Source: Halolamina pelagica (GTDB lineage Archaea > Halobacteriota > Halobacteria > Halobacteriales > Haloferacaceae). From it: DNA of 64,000 nt. The position numbers were made by a program, and so were the translations under genes. This document shows, piece after piece, positions 7,571 to 16,874 of the stretch. Position 1 is the first letter of the stretch. The number at the start of each line of letters is the position of its first letter. The notes under the pieces are model-generated. The model was given only the letters and a program-made list of their open reading frames with translations, had not been told where the DNA came from and did no database searches. Where the stretch lies: NCBI RefSeq assembly GCF_900115675.1, contig NZ_FOXI01000001.1, positions 248,001-312,000 of the forward strand, in the 5' to 3' direction.

Positions 7571-10500
7571 TCAGTCGTCGACCGGCTCGACGCCGATCGT
7601 CACGTCGACGCCCTCGATCCCCCACTCCTCGACGAGACCGTTCTCCTCGTCGATGTTTTCGACCGCGACGAACTCGGCGGCCCGCACCTCGTCGGCCACG
7701 AGGTCGCGCCGATCGTCGAAGAACCCGGCGACGCGCTCGTCGTCGATGTCGACCGCGACGCGGATCTCCTCCTCCACGTCGAGTTCGAGGCGCTTGCGGG
7801 TCTCCTGGACGCGGCGGATCAGGTCCCGCGCGTACCCCTCGCGCTCGATCTCCTCGGTGAGTTCGGTGTTCACGTAGACGCTGCCGCCCTCGAACTCGGC
7901 GCCGGAGACGCCCTCGGGCGGTTCGGACTCGTACTCGACCATCTCGTCGGTGAGTTCGACCGTCTCGCCGTCCACGTCGACGCCGCCTTCGACGGCCTCC
8001 CGCGGTTCGCCCCGGACCGCGGCCATCACGTCCTGTGCGTCGCCGCCGAACGCCGGCCCGACGACGCTCATCTGCGGGTCCGCGATCTCGACGAGGTCCT
8101 CGAACTTGTCGGTGACCGTGAGTTCCTGGGCGTTCACGCGCTCGAGGAACAGCTCCTCCAGGTCGCGCATCGCCGCGGCAACGTCCTCGTCGTCGGTCTC
8201 GATCACGACCTCCTGGACGGGCCAGCGGAGCTTCCGGCCGCCCTGCTGGCGCGCGTTCGCGGCGGCCTCCTCGACCTCGCGGAGCACGGCCATGTTCCGC
8301 TCCAGGTCGGGATCGTGCAGGTCGTCGTCGGGCGTCGGCGCCTCGAGCATGTGGACCGTCTCGGCCTCGCCGTCGAGGGTCTGGTACATCCGGTCGGCGA
8401 GGTACGGCGTGTAGGGGGCGAGCAGGCGGACGACCTCGTTCAGCACCGTCGAGAGCGTCGCGTAGGCGCCGCGCTTGCTCGCGGAGTCGGACTCCTCCCA
8501 CATGCGCTCGCGGATCGCCTTCACGTAGAACCGGCTCACGTCCTCGGTCACGAAGTCGAGCAGGACGTTGAGCGCGTCGTGGACCGCGTACTCCTCCCAG
8601 GCCGCCTCGGTCTCCTGTTCGACCGTCTGGAGCCGGGAGAGCACCCATTCGTCGACAACGCTCAGTTCGCCGTCGCTCAGGTCGGCCTCACCGGGGTCGT
8701 AGTCGTCCAGCTCCATGTACGGGAGCGGGAAGCGGAACACGTTCCAGAGGATGTTGAGCGTCGACTGCATCTCGCGGAGCCCCTCCCACTCGAAGCGCAG
8801 GTCGGCGCCGTGCTGGTCGTGGCTCAGCAGGTACGCCCGGAGCGGGTCGCGGCCGACCTCCTCGATGGCCTCGTGGGGCGTGACGATGTTGCCGAGGCTC
8901 TTGGACATCTTCCGGCCGTCGCTGTCCAGCGCGAACCCGTGCATCACGACCTCGTCGTAGGGGATCCGGTCGACGGCGGCGGTGCCCATGCCGAGCTGGG
9001 ACCAGAACCAGCCGCGGGTCTGGTCGTGGGCCTCGACGATCACGTCGGCGGGCCAGAACTCGTCGTGGGCCTCAGTCTCGCCGGGGAAGTCGAGCGTCCC
9101 CCACGAGGCGACCGAGGAGTCCAGCCACACGTCGAACACGTCGGGGACGCGGGTGAAGGTCGTGCCGTCCTCGGTGATCGTGAGGTCGTCGACGGTGGGC
9201 CGATGCAGGTCGAGTTCGTCGGCGTCGACGTCCTGATCGGCGCGCTCGGCGAGCTCGTCGCGGGTGCCGACGACGATCCAGTCGTCCTCGGTCGTCCCCT
9301 CGGCCGTGCTGCCCTCGGGCGTCCAGATCGGGATCGGGATGCCCCAGTATCGCTGCCGGGACACGTTCCAGTCCGGCGAGTCCTCGATGAAGTTCCGGAA
9401 GCGGTTGTCCCGCGCTTCGGGCGGGTGCCACTCGCTGTCCTCCATGTTCTCGAGCAGGTCCTCCTTCACGTCGGTGACCGTGATGAACCACTGCTCGGTC
9501 GCGAGGAAGATGATGTCCGTGTCACACCGCCAGCACTGCCCGTAGTCGTGGGTGTAGCTCTCGTGGGCGAGCAGGTGGCCGTTCTCGCGGAGGTCGTCGA
9601 TGATGTCGTCGTTGGCGTCGCGGACGAACTGGCCGGCGTACTCGCCGGCGCGCTCGTCGTACACGCCGTCGCTCCCGACCGGACAGAAGATGTCCAGCCC
9701 GAGCTCGTCGCCGCGCTCGAAGTCCTCCTGCCCGTGGCCGGGTGCGGAGTGGACCAGCCCGGTTCGGTCGGTCTCGACGTAGTCGGCGTGGTACACCTCG
9801 CCGGCGCCGACGAAGGATGGGTGATCCGGCACCTCCTCGGCGAGCGGGTGGTCGTACTGCCAGCCGATCAGCTCCTCGCCGGAGAGTTCCGCCTCGATCC
9901 CGTACTCGTCGTAGCCGCCCTTCTCCATCACCGACTCGACGCAGTCGGTCGCGAGGTAGAGCACGTCCTCCTCGCCGTTCCGTTCGGCCCGAACCTTCGC
10001 GTACGTCGCGGCCTCGTCGACGGCGATGAACGTGTTCGCGGGGACGGTCCACGGCGTCGTCGTCCACGCGACGAGGCTCCCCTCGCGAACCGCGAGCGGG
10101 AACTCCACGTAGATCGACGGGTCCTCGACCTGGTGGTACTCGACCTCGTTCTTCGCGATGGCCGTCTCACACCGGGGACACTGCGTGATCGAGCGCTTGC
10201 CCTGCTCGACCAGGTCGTTGTCGTGGGCCTGCGAGAACGCCCACCAGGCAGACTCCATGTACTCCGGCGAGACGGTCTGGTAGGGGTTCTCCCAGTCCAT
10301 CCAGACGCCGATGGACTGGAAGTCCTCGTCCATGTTCTCGCGGTTCTCGACGGCGAACCGCTTGCACTCCTCGATGAACTTCTCCATCCCGTAGTCCTCG
10401 ATGTCCTGTTTGGACTCGAAGCCGAGTTCCTGCTCGACCTTCGTCTCGATGGGCAGGCCGTGCATGTCGTAGCCTGGCCGGTCGGTGACGTTGTGGCCCT

Positions 10501-10723
10501 CCATCCGCTTGCGCCGGATCACCGAGTCCTTCAGGGTCTTGTTCCACGCGGTGCCGAGGTGCATCTGCCCGGAGGTGTACGGCGGCCCGTCGACGAAGAA
10601 GAACGGCGGGTCGTCGGCGTGTGCCTCCTTGGTCCGCTCGTAGGCGTCGTGATCGTCCCAGTACGCCGAGACGGTGTCCTCCACCGCCTGCGGGTCGTAC
10701 TGGTCCGGGACCTCTTCGTCCAT
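7571..10723 (-). CDS. ileS: Isoleucyl-tRNA synthetase
   Basis: 1050 residues, normal length for the archaeal/eukaryotic-type enzyme. It charges tRNA-Ile and edits mischarged valine. The class I HIGH motif reads HLGT at residues 55-58 and KMSKS is present near residue 605 (GRKMSKSLGN). Between them lies the CP1 editing domain. A cysteine pair (CPRC) lies near residue 190 in the editing/zinc region, and the tail carries an anticodon-binding domain plus the C-terminal extension found in archaeal enzymes. ATG 10723 is preferred over an upstream in-frame start 10 codons earlier because a TATA-like box sits 26 bases in front of it. The complementary strand carries a very long spurious frame. Confidence 0.97.
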   Translation of the reverse strand: MDEEVPDQYDPQAVEDTVSAYWDDHDAYERTKEAHADDPPFFFVDGPPYTSGQMHLGTAWNKTLKDSVIRRKRMEGHNVTDRPGYDMHGLPIETKVEQELGFESKQDIEDYGMEKFIEECKRFAVENRENMDEDFQSIGVWMDWENPYQTVSPEYMESAWWAFSQAHDNDLVEQGKRSITQCPRCETAIAKNEVEYHQVEDPSIYVEFPLAVREGSLVAWTTTPWTVPANTFIAVDEAATYAKVRAERNGEEDVLYLATDCVESVMEKGGYDEYGIEAELSGEELIGWQYDHPLAEEVPDHPSFVGAGEVYHADYVETDRTGLVHSAPGHGQEDFERGDELGLDIFCPVGSDGVYDERAGEYAGQFVRDANDDIIDDLRENGHLLAHESYTHDYGQCWRCDTDIIFLATEQWFITVTDVKEDLLENMEDSEWHPPEARDNRFRNFIEDSPDWNVSRQRYWGIPIPIWTPEGSTAEGTTEDDWIVVGTRDELAERADQDVDADELDLHRPTVDDLTITEDGTTFTRVPDVFDVWLDSSVASWGTLDFPGETEAHDEFWPADVIVEAHDQTRGWFWSQLGMGTAAVDRIPYDEVVMHGFALDSDGRKMSKSLGNIVTPHEAIEEVGRDPLRAYLLSHDQHGADLRFEWEGLREMQSTLNILWNVFRFPLPYMELDDYDPGEADLSDGELSVVDEWVLSRLQTVEQETEAAWEEYAVHDALNVLLDFVTEDVSRFYVKAIRERMWEESDSASKRGAYATLSTVLNEVVRLLAPYTPYLADRMYQTLDGEAETVHMLEAPTPDDDLHDPDLERNMAVLREVEEAAANARQQGGRKLRWPVQEVVIETDDEDVAAAMRDLEELFLERVNAQELTVTDKFEDLVEIADPQMSVVGPAFGGDAQDVMAAVRGEPREAVEGGVDVDGETVELTDEMVEYESEPPEGVSGAEFEGGSVYVNTELTEEIEREGYARDLIRRVQETRKRLELDVEEEIRVAVDIDDERVAGFFDDRRDLVADEVRAAEFVAVENIDEENGLVEEWGIEGVDVTIGVEPVDD

Positions 10724-10745
10724 ACCTCTTGGCTGTGTTGGGGCG

Positions 10746-10752
10746 CTTATCA
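10746..10752 (-). promoter_or_regulatory. TATA box of ileS
   Basis: Minus-strand TTGATAAGC is centred 26 bases before the ileS ATG, fitting a leaderless transcript. Confidence 0.5.
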
Positions 10753-10822
10753 ACCCGGTGGTCCGGCAGTCGCGCTGTCGGATCGCCGTGGGGACCGGGA
10801 GAATCGGCGTTCGCCCACCAGC

Positions 10823-10830
10823 CTATATAC
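10823..10830 (+). promoter_or_regulatory. TATA box before the ABC1 kinase leader ORF
   Basis: CTATATAC is one of the best TATA boxes in the window. Its centre is 27-28 bases before the ATG at 10854, not before the kinase start at 10900, so transcription should begin at the tiny upstream ORF. Confidence 0.65.
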
Positions 10831-10853
10831 GGTGCGTCCCCGAACCCCGGCGC

Positions 10854-10898
10854 ATGGTCAGTCAGACGGAGCGCACCCGTGGACGGCGGGTCCGCTGA
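10854..10898 (+). CDS. Candidate leaderless 14-residue leader ORF
   Basis: ATG at 10854 lies at leaderless distance from the TATA box. The frame encodes MVSQTERTRGRRVR and stops at 10896-10898, one base before the ATG of the ABC1 kinase. It is arginine-rich and too short to judge by codon use. A terminating ribosome could reinitiate on the kinase ATG. It may equally be a fortuitous frame if the kinase uses the in-frame GTG at 10879. Confidence 0.35.
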   Translation: MVSQTERTRGRRVR

Positions 10899-10899
10899 G

Positions 10900-12462
10900 A
10901 TGGCCGGGCTCGTCCGGCGGTACCTGTTAGTCGTCGTCCGGTTCCTTCCGTTCGCGATCGCCTTCCTGCGCGACCGGCGTCGGTTCCTGTTGTTCGGGCG
11001 GCGTCGACGTGTGGGCGAGGCCGTGCACCGTGAGCGGGCCGAACGCGTCCGGGACACGATGCTCGAACTCGGGCCCGCGTTCATCAAGGTCGGACAGGTG
11101 CTCTCCACGCGTCCCGACATCGTTCCGCCGACCTACACCGACGTGTTCGGCACGCTCCAGGACGAGATCCCCGAGGACGCCGGCGGGGACCCGCGGACGG
11201 TTCTGGAGGCGGAACTCGGCGACGAGCTCGACCTCTCGACGCTCGAACGCGTCGCGGGCGGGTCGCTCGCGTTCGTCTACACGGCCGCGTACGACGGTGA
11301 GCGGATCGCCCTCAAGGTCCGCCGCCCGGGGCTCAAGCCGATGATCGAGCGCGACCTCCGCGTGATCCGCGGCCTCCTCCCGCTCGTCACCCCGTTCCTC
11401 GACGAACGCCAGCGGTACTCGGTCCGGAACGTCGCCGACGACTTCGAGGAGATCGTCCTCGACGAACTCGACTTCGACCGCGAGCGGGAGATCATGGACG
11501 AGATCCGCGAGAACGTCGCCGACGACGACCGGGTCGTCGTCCCTGCCAGCTACCCGGAACTCTCGTCGGAACGCGTGCTGGCGATGGAGTACCTGACCGG
11601 CCGGAAGGTAACCGACGACGACGCGTTCGAGGGCGTCGACGTCGACGCACACGAGATGGCGAGGTGGATCACGGAGGTCTACCTCGAGATGGGACTGGTC
11701 GACGGCGTGTTCCACGCGGACCCGCACCCCGGGAACCTCGCGGTCACCGATGGCGGGCGCCTGCTCCTCTTCGACTTCGGGATGAGTGAACAGCTCCCAC
11801 GAGCCGTTCAGGAGGACGTCGTCGACCTCTACCGCGCGCTGGTCCGGCGCGACCTCGACGGCCTCGTCGACGCGTTGATCGCGCTCGACGTGCTCGAGTC
11901 GAGCGTCGACCGCGCCGAGGTCCGGCGCGTGCTCGAACTCGTCGTCGAGAACCTCTCCGGTCGCGCGGACGTGACGTGGCGCACCATCATCACCGAACTG
12001 ATGGGGTCGCTCCGTGAGTTCCCGTTCCGGATCCCGCCGGACGTGATGCTGCTGGTCCGGGTCGGGACCGTGGGCGAGGGGGTCTGCCGACAGCTCGATC
12101 CCGAGTTCGACTTCCTCGCGGCCGTCCGGGAGTTCCTGCTCGAACGGGGACTCATCGAGAACGAACTCGCGGCGCTCGTCGGGGAGACGGCGGCGGACGC
12201 CCAGCAGTCGATACCCGCGCTGGCCCGGCTCCCGACACGCCTCGACCTGACGCTCGACCAACTCGAACGCGGGGAACTCGTCGTCCGAACCGAACCGGCC
12301 GACGGCACACGGCGCGACCCCGCGCTCGGCTACGCGGTGCTGGCGGGCGCGTTGGCCGTCGCCGCGGCCGTTCTCACACTCGGTGCCACGCCGTACGCCG
12401 TCCCGGTGAGCGGCCTGGCCGCCGTTTTCCTCCTCGCCTATCTGGCTCGCCGGCACGGCTAG
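10900..12462 (+). CDS. ABC1/UbiB-family atypical protein kinase with C-terminal membrane anchor
   Basis: 520 residues. It shows the family-specific KxGQ motif (AFIKVGQVLSTRPD, near residue 62), the lysine strand IALKVRRPG, the catalytic loop HADPHPGN near residue 272 and the DFG motif in LLLFDFGMSE. Two hydrophobic helices end the protein (about residues 475-515), as in bacterial UbiB and mitochondrial ADCK relatives, which support quinone or lipid metabolism. ATG 10900 is taken as start because the protein then begins with the usual RxYLVVV...FLP...DRRRFLLFG segment. GTG at 10879 is a possible earlier start. It is divergent from ileS. Confidence 0.9.
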   Translation: MAGLVRRYLLVVVRFLPFAIAFLRDRRRFLLFGRRRRVGEAVHRERAERVRDTMLELGPAFIKVGQVLSTRPDIVPPTYTDVFGTLQDEIPEDAGGDPRTVLEAELGDELDLSTLERVAGGSLAFVYTAAYDGERIALKVRRPGLKPMIERDLRVIRGLLPLVTPFLDERQRYSVRNVADDFEEIVLDELDFDREREIMDEIRENVADDDRVVVPASYPELSSERVLAMEYLTGRKVTDDDAFEGVDVDAHEMARWITEVYLEMGLVDGVFHADPHPGNLAVTDGGRLLLFDFGMSEQLPRAVQEDVVDLYRALVRRDLDGLVDALIALDVLESSVDRAEVRRVLELVVENLSGRADVTWRTIITELMGSLREFPFRIPPDVMLLVRVGTVGEGVCRQLDPEFDFLAAVREFLLERGLIENELAALVGETAADAQQSIPALARLPTRLDLTLDQLERGELVVRTEPADGTRRDPALGYAVLAGALAVAAAVLTLGATPYAVPVSGLAAVFLLAYLARRHG

Positions 12463-12527
12463 TGGCCGGTCGGCGGCCGCCGTGCCGCGAGGGAGACGTT
12501 CAAACCGCCCGCCCGCCAACCCGTGGT

Positions 12528-13172
12528 ATGGCCGACGTCCCGCTCGAACACGCCCACCGCGAACCCGACAGCGACACAGCCGCCGCGGTCTTCGTCCTCC
12601 ACGGCCGCGGCGCCGACGAGAAGGACCTCCTGCCGGTCGCCCAACGGCTCCCCGGCGAGCGCCACGTGATCAGTTTCCGCGCGCCCGACCGCCTGCAGGG
12701 CGGCTACACCTGGTACGACCTCGACCTCTCGGCGGGCGGCCTCGAATCGAGCCAGCCCGACCCCGAGGGGTTCCGCCGCAGCCTCGACCTCGTCGCCGAG
12801 TCCGTCGACGCCGCCGTCGACGCCTACGACCTGGATCCGGATGACCTCGGTCTACTGGGGTTCAGTCAGGGCGCCATCACCAGCCTCTCGCTCGTCCTCG
12901 AACAGCCCGACACGTTCGCGTGGGTCGCCGCCCACCACGGCTACCTCGCGGAGTCCCACGCCGACCGCTCGCCCGAGGGCATCGCGGGCAAGCCGGTCTT
13001 CGTCGGCGCCGGCGCGGCCGACCAGATCATCCCGGCGAACCGGTGTGAGGCCGCCGCCGAGGGGATGCGCGAGGCCGGCGCCGACGTGAGCTTCGAGACC
13101 TTCACGGGCGGCCACGGGATCGGCCCGGACGAGCTCGACGCCGTCTCCGAGTTCGTCGAGCAGTCCGACTAA
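12528..13172 (+). CDS. Phospholipase/carboxylesterase-family alpha/beta hydrolase
   Basis: 214 residues, the full length of the small carboxylesterase family. The oxyanion strand AVFVLHGRGADEKD is near residue 22, the nucleophile elbow GFSQG near 110, the acid in GAADQIIP near 165 and the base in GGHGIG near 200, so the Ser-Asp-His triad is complete. It is a soluble cytosolic esterase with no signal peptide. A TATA-like GTTCAAACC is centred 25 bases before the ATG. Its stop overlaps the stop of the convergent gene by 4 bases. Confidence 0.87.
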   Translation: MADVPLEHAHREPDSDTAAAVFVLHGRGADEKDLLPVAQRLPGERHVISFRAPDRLQGGYTWYDLDLSAGGLESSQPDPEGFRRSLDLVAESVDAAVDAYDLDPDDLGLLGFSQGAITSLSLVLEQPDTFAWVAAHHGYLAESHADRSPEGIAGKPVFVGAGAADQIIPANRCEAAAEGMREAGADVSFETFTGGHGIGPDELDAVSEFVEQSD

Positions 13173-14527
13173 CCGGTCTCCGTCGCCGTCCCGTCCTCCG
13201 TCGTCGGCGTCTCCGTGGCGGTCGCGTTCCGGGCCGCGGACAACCAGTCCGGCGGCGTCACGTCGACGGCCTCGAACTGGTAGTCGAGCGCGAACCGGAC
13301 CTGCTCGCGCTCGCCGTCGTCGTCGCTGTCGGGCAGCGTGTAGCTCGCCCGGATCGTCGTGATCACGCCCCGGTTGGAGACGATCAGTAGCGCCTCGTAC
13401 TCCTCGACCTCGCTCTCGAGGAGGGCCGGCGCGTCGCCGTCGATCTCGACGCGATACGTCGGACAGTCGGTGTCGTACTCGATCGCACACGTGACGACCG
13501 CCTCGTCGGCGCCGACGAAGTAGCGGTAGAGGTACGTTTCGACGTTCGCGTCGATCGTCGTCGCCGGGTACTCCGCGAGGTCGTACCGTGCGTACCGCGT
13601 CTCGTTCGGGAAGCTGATCCGGCGGAACACGTCGCTCCCGCCGGCGTAGGTCTCGTCCGTGACCCGGGTCGACCAGTTGTCCTCCGGTCGAACGACCGCC
13701 CGCCGTCGCGCGTAGTGACTCGCGTTCGCGATCCGCGCCGTCGCGTTCCGGACCGTGTTCGCGCCCGTCGAGCTACCCGAGGGCGACGTGAGCTCCCACG
13801 CTACGACCCGCGATCGGTTCCGGACGCCATCGACGTGGGCCTCGGCCAGTGCCGTCGGGTCGACGACGCCCGCCCGCGTGACCCCGGGACTGAGCCCCGG
13901 CATCGCCGTCGGCGTCGGGCTTTCGGCGCCGATGGCGCCCCCGTCAGCCCCTTCCGGCGTCCCGTTGGCCACCGTGATCGGCGACTGGGTCGGGCCGTCA
14001 CCGCCCGTGAGCGGCGGGCCGGCGGCGACGACGCCGACGAGTACGACCAACAGGATCGCCACGATCGCTCGACGGTTCTCGCCGAGGGCGGGGATCGCCG
14101 CCAGCACGGTGTCGAGGAGGCCCGCCTCGTCCGCCTCGTCTGTGACAGTCCGCTCCAGCGGTCGATCGACCCCCTCCGCGTAGATCTCGGCGGCGGTCTC
14201 GCGCTCGATCCCGTACAGCAGCAGGTCGCGCAGATCCGCGGGCGGGACGTACGCGACGCCCGCCTCCACCGCGGCCGCCTGGACGGCCTCGCGGTCGCGT
14301 GCGGCCACGATCGTGTCGACGCCGTCCAGATCCGGGGTCCCGAACCGGCCGGGGTCGGCGACCCGGATCCGCCGTCGGTCGTCGCCCCGTTCTGCGACGA
14401 CGACGCCGGCCTCGACGGTCGTCTCCCAGCCGCGGGCGGCCCAGACCGCGCTGACGAACTCGGTCCGCTCGCTCGCTGGGAGGCCGCGGAACTCGCTCGC
14501 GAACGCGTCGACGGAGACCGGCGGCAT
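13169..14527 (-). CDS. Haloarchaeal membrane protein with restriction-endonuclease-like N-terminal domain
   Basis: 452 residues. The first 100 residues resemble the Mrr/restriction-endonuclease-like fold that haloarchaea attach to membrane proteins: a helix with FVSAVWAARGWETTVE, then short strands ending in a helix containing LLLYGIERETA. A single hydrophobic segment lies near residues 162-182. The rest is a predicted extracytoplasmic domain with threonine-rich linkers and a beta-rich region. The catalytic PD-(D/E)xK residues are not evident, so nuclease activity is doubtful and a sensor role is possible. ATG 14527 has a TATA-like CTTTTGG 27 bases upstream; an in-frame ATG nine codons earlier is less likely. 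Confidence 0.6.
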   Translation of the reverse strand: MPPVSVDAFASEFRGLPASERTEFVSAVWAARGWETTVEAGVVVAERGDDRRRIRVADPGRFGTPDLDGVDTIVAARDREAVQAAAVEAGVAYVPPADLRDLLLYGIERETAAEIYAEGVDRPLERTVTDEADEAGLLDTVLAAIPALGENRRAIVAILLVVLVGVVAAGPPLTGGDGPTQSPITVANGTPEGADGGAIGAESPTPTAMPGLSPGVTRAGVVDPTALAEAHVDGVRNRSRVVAWELTSPSGSSTGANTVRNATARIANASHYARRRAVVRPEDNWSTRVTDETYAGGSDVFRRISFPNETRYARYDLAEYPATTIDANVETYLYRYFVGADEAVVTCAIEYDTDCPTYRVEIDGDAPALLESEVEEYEALLIVSNRGVITTIRASYTLPDSDDDGEREQVRFALDYQFEAVDVTPPDWLSAARNATATETPTTEDGTATETG

Positions 14528-14587
14528 TGGTGGGTACTGGGCTGACGACTCCAAAAGCGCACCGGCGACGGCGCGACCGCCGGCCCC

Positions 14588-15601
14588 TCAGAGCCCCGGG
14601 ACGAACCCGACCGCGCCGACAGTCTCGAGCACCATCCAGGAGAGGAACACCGCGTAGACGCCGAGCAGCACCGTGGCCTCGCGATCCGAGAGGTGGAGAT
14701 CCGTCCGGAGCATGGTGAACAGCGCCACCGTGGCGACGACGAGGAACGCCATCATCGGTACTGCGACGCCGTAGTTCACCACGGCGCCGCCGGCGAGCAC
14801 GATCCCCGCGGGCACGGCTACCAGCAGGTCGAACACGTTGCTCCCGAGCACGTTCCCGAGGCTGGTGATCCCCCGGCCCTTCCGTGCGGCGCGGACCGAG
14901 ACCAGCGTGTCCGGGAGCGAGGTGGCGGCGGCGACGACCGTGAGCCCCCAGACCGCCTCGGGGACGCCGAGGGTCGTGGCGAACACGTCGGCGCCGTAGA
15001 CGAACCCCTCGACGGCGACGAGCACGAGCGCGAGGCTGAGCAGGAGTGACCCCCACTGTCGTCGCACGTTGACTGACTCCGTCAGCGGTTCGGCGACGTA
15101 CTCGACGGTGTCCGCGTACTGGATGAACACGTAGAGCCCGTAGAGCGCGATGGGGAGCATCCCGAGCCACGGGGGGATATCCGCGACCAGCCGGCCGCTC
15201 TCGTGGGGGTAGTAGATGACACCCAGCGAGAACACAAGCAGGAGCGCGGCGACGGAGAGCATGTAGAACAGCGCCTCCTTGTACACCACGTCGCGGTTGG
15301 CGTTCAGCTCGTCCTCGGCCAGCAGCGCGGAGACGCCGGGGATCACGAGCACGTTGAACACCGCCGAGCCGACGACGGCGCCGACGCCCAGGTCGAACGT
15401 GTCGTGGATCACCACCGACAGCACTGCGATGGAGAGTTCGGGGAAGCTCGAACCGATCGCGGCGACGACCGACCCCTGTATCACCGGCGGTAGCCCGTAG
15501 TGGCCGGCGAGCTGGTTGCTGGCCTCCTCCAGCATATCCGACCCCAGCCAGACGACGGCGGTCGCGACGACCGTGACGACGGTCGCGAGCAGCACCGACA
15601 T
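14588..15601 (-). CDS. Sodium/calcium exchanger-family membrane protein (YrbG-like)
   Basis: 337 residues with about ten membrane helices. Both inverted alpha repeats of the CaCA superfamily are visible: GSVVAAIGSSFPELSIAVLS in the first half and AAATSLPDTLVSVRAARKG followed by GNVLGSNVFDLL in the second. These form the ion-binding site for Ca/Na or similar antiport across the cytoplasmic membrane. ATG 15601 has a TATA-like GTTTTGAG centred 26 bases upstream; a long in-frame serine-rich extension upstream is not protein-like. A more distant relative is encoded at 39759-41090. Confidence 0.9.
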   Translation of the reverse strand: MSVLLATVVTVVATAVVWLGSDMLEEASNQLAGHYGLPPVIQGSVVAAIGSSFPELSIAVLSVVIHDTFDLGVGAVVGSAVFNVLVIPGVSALLAEDELNANRDVVYKEALFYMLSVAALLLVFSLGVIYYPHESGRLVADIPPWLGMLPIALYGLYVFIQYADTVEYVAEPLTESVNVRRQWGSLLLSLALVLVAVEGFVYGADVFATTLGVPEAVWGLTVVAAATSLPDTLVSVRAARKGRGITSLGNVLGSNVFDLLVAVPAGIVLAGGAVVNYGVAVPMMAFLVVATVALFTMLRTDLHLSDREATVLLGVYAVFLSWMVLETVGAVGFVPGL

Positions 15602-15758
15602 GGACGGGCGTTCAAACGGCCCACTCAAAACGGCACCGTCCGACGGCGACGGGCGCGCTCGATCGAGTTCGGGTACCCACCGCGATCGGTGAACCGATCC
15701 CCGGCACCGATCAGCCGCGTTCGGTAGCCCTAAACGCGCGCACCCCCAATCCGGGGGT

Positions 15759-16130
15759 ATGAGCGTCGCCAAGACCGTCGAGGACCTCGGCGCCGAACTG
15801 GGGGAGCGGATCGCCGCCACTGACGAGTACGAGCGCTTCGAGGAAGCCAAACGGGCCGTCGAGGGGAGCGAGGAGGCCCAGCAGCGCATCTCCGAGTTCG
15901 AGTCGCTCCGCGCCGAGCTCACCACGGCCCGCCAGACCGGCGAGGCCGATCAGGAACTGGTCGACGAGGTCCGGCAGGCCCAACACGAGCTCCACTCGCT
16001 GCCGGAGATGGCCGAGTACCTCGAGGCCGAGGAGGAACTGCAGGCCCGCCTGCAGGCGGTGAACAACGCTATCTCCTCGGAGCTCGTCGTCGACTTCGGC
16101 GGCGAAGCCGGCGGCTGCTGTCGAGACTAG
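15759..16130 (+). CDS. YlbF-family (RicF-like) protein
   Basis: 123 residues, almost entirely helical and coiled-coil, with the YlbF/YmcA pattern: an alternating helix around YERFEEAKRAVEGSEEAQ, a second around QAQHELHSLPEMAEYLEAEE, and a short C-terminal tail ending in a Cys-Cys pair (GGCCRD). In bacteria such proteins act in RNA processing complexes; the archaeal role is unknown. A TATA-like CCCTAAAC lies 27 bases before the ATG. Confidence 0.8.
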   Translation: MSVAKTVEDLGAELGERIAATDEYERFEEAKRAVEGSEEAQQRISEFESLRAELTTARQTGEADQELVDEVRQAQHELHSLPEMAEYLEAEEELQARLQAVNNAISSELVVDFGGEAGGCCRD

Positions 16131-16196
16131 CACGCGACGCGACGGCGGCGGTCGAGACCCCGAGATTTCTTGCCGGATCACGCGACCAGTAGCGCC

Positions 16197-16829
16197 ATGC
16201 TCGCGATCGCCGGCGGCAAGGGCGGGGTCGGGAAGACGACCACGACGCTCGGGCTCGCCGCCGCGCTCCCCGACCGCCCGCTCGTCGTCGACGCCGACAG
16301 GGACATGCCCGACCTGCACGCCCTCGCCCGCGTTCCGCGCTCGAACGAGGACCCCACGGACGACCCGCCACTGGCCGCCGATCACGGTTGTCGCGTCCTC
16401 CCCGTCCCCAACGGAGAGCTCCCGCCGGCAGCCGAGCGGTTGGCAGCGGTCCGGGCGGACTGGGAAGCGGATGGTGCCCCTGCCCGATCGACGGTACTGG
16501 TCGACACCCCCGCAGGTGCCGGCATCGACGCCGCGACGCCGCTGCGGGCCGCCGATGGGGCGGTGCTGGTCAGCACGGCCTGTGCCCCGGCGCTCCGGAA
16601 CGCCGCCAAGACGGCAGCGATGGCCCGGGCGGTCGACACGCCCGTCGTCGGTGCCGTGCTGACCCGTACCGCCGTTCGCCCCCCGAACGCTGCCGAGCTG
16701 CTCGGCTGTCCGGTGCTCGCCGCCGTCCCGAGGGTCGACGGCCGGCCGCTCGATGCCCGACGGGTCCGGGAACGCTACGAGCGGGCCGCCACGGCGCTCC
16801 GGGACCGGGCGGACGTGGTCCCTGGCTGA
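16197..16829 (+). CDS. MinD/ParA-like deviant Walker ATPase
   Basis: 210 residues. The deviant Walker A motif is at the very N-terminus (GGKGGVGKTTTT, residues 6-17), with DADRDMPDLHALA in the switch position and VLVDTPAGAG as Walker B. It is shorter than MinD (about 250-270) and lacks an obvious amphipathic C-terminal membrane helix. ATG 16197 was chosen over a TTG nine codons earlier because ATTTCTT is centred about 28 bases upstream. It is followed after 45 bases by a RecA/KaiC-like gene with its own promoter. No partner protein is adjacent, so its cargo is unknown. Confidence 0.82.
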   Translation: MLAIAGGKGGVGKTTTTLGLAAALPDRPLVVDADRDMPDLHALARVPRSNEDPTDDPPLAADHGCRVLPVPNGELPPAAERLAAVRADWEADGAPARSTVLVDTPAGAGIDAATPLRAADGAVLVSTACAPALRNAAKTAAMARAVDTPVVGAVLTRTAVRPPNAAELLGCPVLAAVPRVDGRPLDARRVRERYERAATALRDRADVVPG

Positions 16830-16842
16830 TACCCGCACGGAA

Positions 16843-16850
16843 CGCTTTTG
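16843..16850 (+). promoter_or_regulatory. TATA box of the KaiC-like gene
   Basis: CGCTTTTG is centred 28 bases before the ATG at 16875, so this gene has a promoter independent of the MinD-like gene just upstream. Confidence 0.55.
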
Positions 16851-16874
16851 CCCCCCAAACGAGTAACGCTCCCC

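Noticed and set aside
6788-10930. A 1380-codon plus-strand frame opposite ileS
   Set aside because: It is the antisense shadow of ileS created by high GC content; it has no acidic composition, no motif and spans the ileS promoter.
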